Source of the DNA: Solanum dulcamara
Lineage: Eukaryota > Streptophyta > Magnoliopsida > Solanales > Solanaceae
NCBI RefSeq assembly: GCF_947179165.1
Contig: NC_077248.1
Location: forward strand, 49,006,232-49,070,231
Reading direction: 5' to 3'
Length of the DNA: 64,000 nt
Under the pieces are notes generated by a model that worked only from the letters and a program-made list of their open reading frames with translations, was not told where the DNA came from and made no database searches. Positions 62,371-64,000 of this stretch are shown here, piece by piece. Position 1 is the first letter of the stretch; the number at the start of each line of letters is the position of its first letter. A program made the translations under genes and the position numbers.

Positions 62371-63105
62371 AAGATCAATATGTTATCAATGAACACAATA
62401 ATGAACATTTATATATTGTTTGAACACCCTGTTCATCAAATCCATAAATATTGTAAGAGAATTCATTAGTCCAAAAGACATAACCAAGAATTCAAAGTGA
62501 CCATACCGAGTTCTAAAAGATATATTCAAAATATCACATTCTCTTAATCGAAGTTGATGATGACCCGATCAAAGATAAATCTTGGAAAAGTAGCTTGCAC
62601 CTTGAAGTTGATCGAACAAGTCATCAATCTTGGGAATAAGATAGTTATTCTTAATCGTGACCTTGTTCAATTGTCGGTAGTCAATACATATTCAAAGAGA
62701 ACAATCCTTCTTTATAACAAAGAGAAGCGGAGCACGCAATGGAGAGATACTCGATATAATAAAACACTTATCCAATAAGTCCTTCATATGATCCTTTAAC
62801 TCAGTAAGTTCTGTCGGTGCCATTCACTCAGGAGGAATAAATATAGGTTGGGTATCAAAGAGAAGATCAATACTGAAGTTTATCTCCCTTTCGAGAGGGA
62901 TACCCGGAGATCATGGAGAAATACTTTTGGAAAATCATTAAGAACCAAAACTATTTCAAGAGTAGGAGCTTCAAAATTTGTATCCCTAACCCGGACTATA
63001 TAATATATGCAACCTTTGGAAATCCTTTCCCAAGAAGGCATAAGATGAATTGACCCTTAAACACAAAATTACTACCATTCCATTCTAGGACTGCTCATTA
63101 GAAAA
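62363..63105 (-). pseudogene. F reverse transcriptase remnant, cut at the catalytic box
   Basis: Minus-strand reading gives [14 protein letters not shown] and [16 protein letters not shown] (about 62700-62820), [32 protein letters not shown], and [20 protein letters not shown] (about 62420-62480). The catalytic box reads VFIDNILIF with the second aspartate replaced by asparagine. The reading ends at once, because LTR sequence begins at 62370. The 62880-63105 part is the protease-RT linker. Confidence 0.8.
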
Positions 63106-63456
63106 CTAAAACTTAACCACACAAGTTCTATAACATATAGAAGCATAACATGCATGAAGACAATCCATACCTAGGATAACATTAAAATTGGGCATATCAA
63201 GATCTACAAGATCTATTGAGATGATTTTATGAAATACTAAAATTGGACAACTACGATAGACTCTTTTACCCAAAACTAAATTACCAACAAGAGTATAGAC
63301 TAAAAAAGGTTCTAACAAAATCTCAGGACTCACAATAAATTTCATCGCAATATCAGAAGTAAAAAATGATAGAGTAGAACCAAGATCTAACAATGCATAA
63401 ACATCAAACTTGAAAACTTTCAATATACTAGTCACAACATTCAAAGAACCCTTCAA
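63106..63456 (-). pseudogene. F aspartic protease
   Basis: 116 codons open without interruption. Retropepsin-like: active-site loop DVYALLDLGSTLSFFTSD (residues ~18-35), flap-side KRVYRSCPILVFHK (~64-77), and the family signature DLVDLDMPNFNVILGMDCLH (~82-101). The usual W after GMD is C. It aligns with the C protease along its length. The start codon is only the first ATG of the open stretch; the original polyprotein would run in from gag. Confidence 0.82.
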
Positions 63457-64000
63457 ATCCTTCCTAGTTTAAAGACATAGAATCGATTTTGGAGCTGGCC
63501 ACCATCGGAATCTATAACCTAGGTTTGAGAGTGAGTCCGACCACCACCTCTACAATCTTTTTCATGATAACCCATCTTACCACACCTATAATATGCACCC
63601 GGCCCCACTAAGCACTCTTCTTTACAATTTCTTTCACACTTCTTGTATGGGGAGTGACTTGGCCACTCGGAGCTTCTTAATGAACCTTAGGGTTAGGCAT
63701 CCTATCCTTATAGAACTTTGGAGACTTGAATGTTTAAAGAGTCTTGGCCGGAGTATTTTTGGCAAAATTAAGGAAGACCACTATTTCTTGACTTACCATG
63801 AAAAATATGTCCACTATCATTTTGAGTCGTCTTAGACTCCCTTCCAGACCTCTCTTTCAAATTTTTCTCCTCTGTTTATTTGGCAGGTGTAATAAGCCTA
63901 GATATGCCCAACTCCTTGATTAGCATGGCGGTCCTACACTCCTTGACCACCAAGTCTGACACACCTAAAATGAACTTGCTCATACGTGCTCTTGGATCAG
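63457..64000 (-). pseudogene. F gag remnant, continues beyond window
   Basis: At the right edge the minus strand encodes a capsid end (DPRARMSKFILGVSDLVVKE and CRTAMLIKELGIS, 63900-64000). A linker with stops follows, then a nucleocapsid with a damaged knuckle: YYRCGKMGYHEKDC (about 63550-63595), in which the first cysteine and the shared histidine position are tyrosine. It is the same gag type as element C. Confidence 0.78.

Noticed and set aside
1..64000. A cellular plant gene, tRNA gene or endogenous pararetrovirus
   Set aside because: No exon series, tRNA fold or pararetroviral movement-protein or coat-protein motif was found; all coding signal is Ty3/gypsy gag-pol apart from the cox1 patch.

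Overview
The window is repeat-rich plant nuclear DNA with no intact cellular gene that I can recognise. It is a nested and rearranged stack of Ty3/gypsy (Metaviridae-type) LTR retrotransposons. The LTR ends (TG...GGGTCRTGACA), primer-binding sites resembling the plant initiator-tRNA-Met type (TGGTATCAGAGC), gag-pol relics, long 2-3.5 kb LTRs and AT-rich composition all fit pericentromeric heterochromatin. The LTR style suggests Solanaceae (Solanum/Capsicum/Nicotiana group). That assignment is inference from familiarity, not from a search. Every gag or pol reading frame is broken by stops, frameshifts or deletions, so all coding entries are pseudogenes.

Layout, left to right. (1) 1-1044 and 11632-12483 are one LTR of a plus-strand element A. 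It is split by a complete 10.6 kb minus-strand element T1 (1045-11626) flanked by the 5-bp duplication ATTGA. T1 has two ~3.2 kb LTRs, a primer-binding site and polypurine tract, integrase/chromodomain-like remains, and a 5S rRNA-like sequence at 5693-5812. (2) 12484-16869 is the decayed gag-pol of A, followed by an LTR fragment (16870-18113). (3) 18114-29060 is element B-I, whose LTR is interrupted by E (20118-24549, duplication ATGTC). E consists of two LTR-like units back to back. (4) 29061-35051 is the pol and 3' LTR of a chromovirus-like element H. Its LTR holds an array of about 30-bp units built on GGTTCAAGTCC. (5) 35052-36694 and 46330-47347 are LTR debris that received the minus-strand gag-pol element C (36700-46329, duplication GTGGA). 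The right LTR of C is scrambled and contains a piece of its own reverse transcriptase. (6) 47348-50154 is an LTR, primer-binding site and gag of an A-like element, cut off mid-gag. (7) 50155-61396 is a chain LTR-gag-spacer-LTR-gag of family B; the second gag carries a patch of mitochondrial cox1. (8) 61397-64000 holds a gag-like fragment of another lineage, an LTR scrap, and a minus-strand gag-protease-RT relic F running off the window.

The most notable result is family B. Two copies with internal regions bounded by LTRs have ~3 kb internals made of a gag remnant plus ~2 kb of shared non-coding DNA and no pol. The LTR ends resemble those of the pol-bearing element H. This fits a non-autonomous, gag-carrying long-LTR family (TR-GAG-like) with a possible autonomous relative in the same window. 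Other points of interest are the 5S-like insert, the mitochondrial insert, the TFIIIC-B-box-like array and several junctions between unrelated elements that lack target-site duplications.
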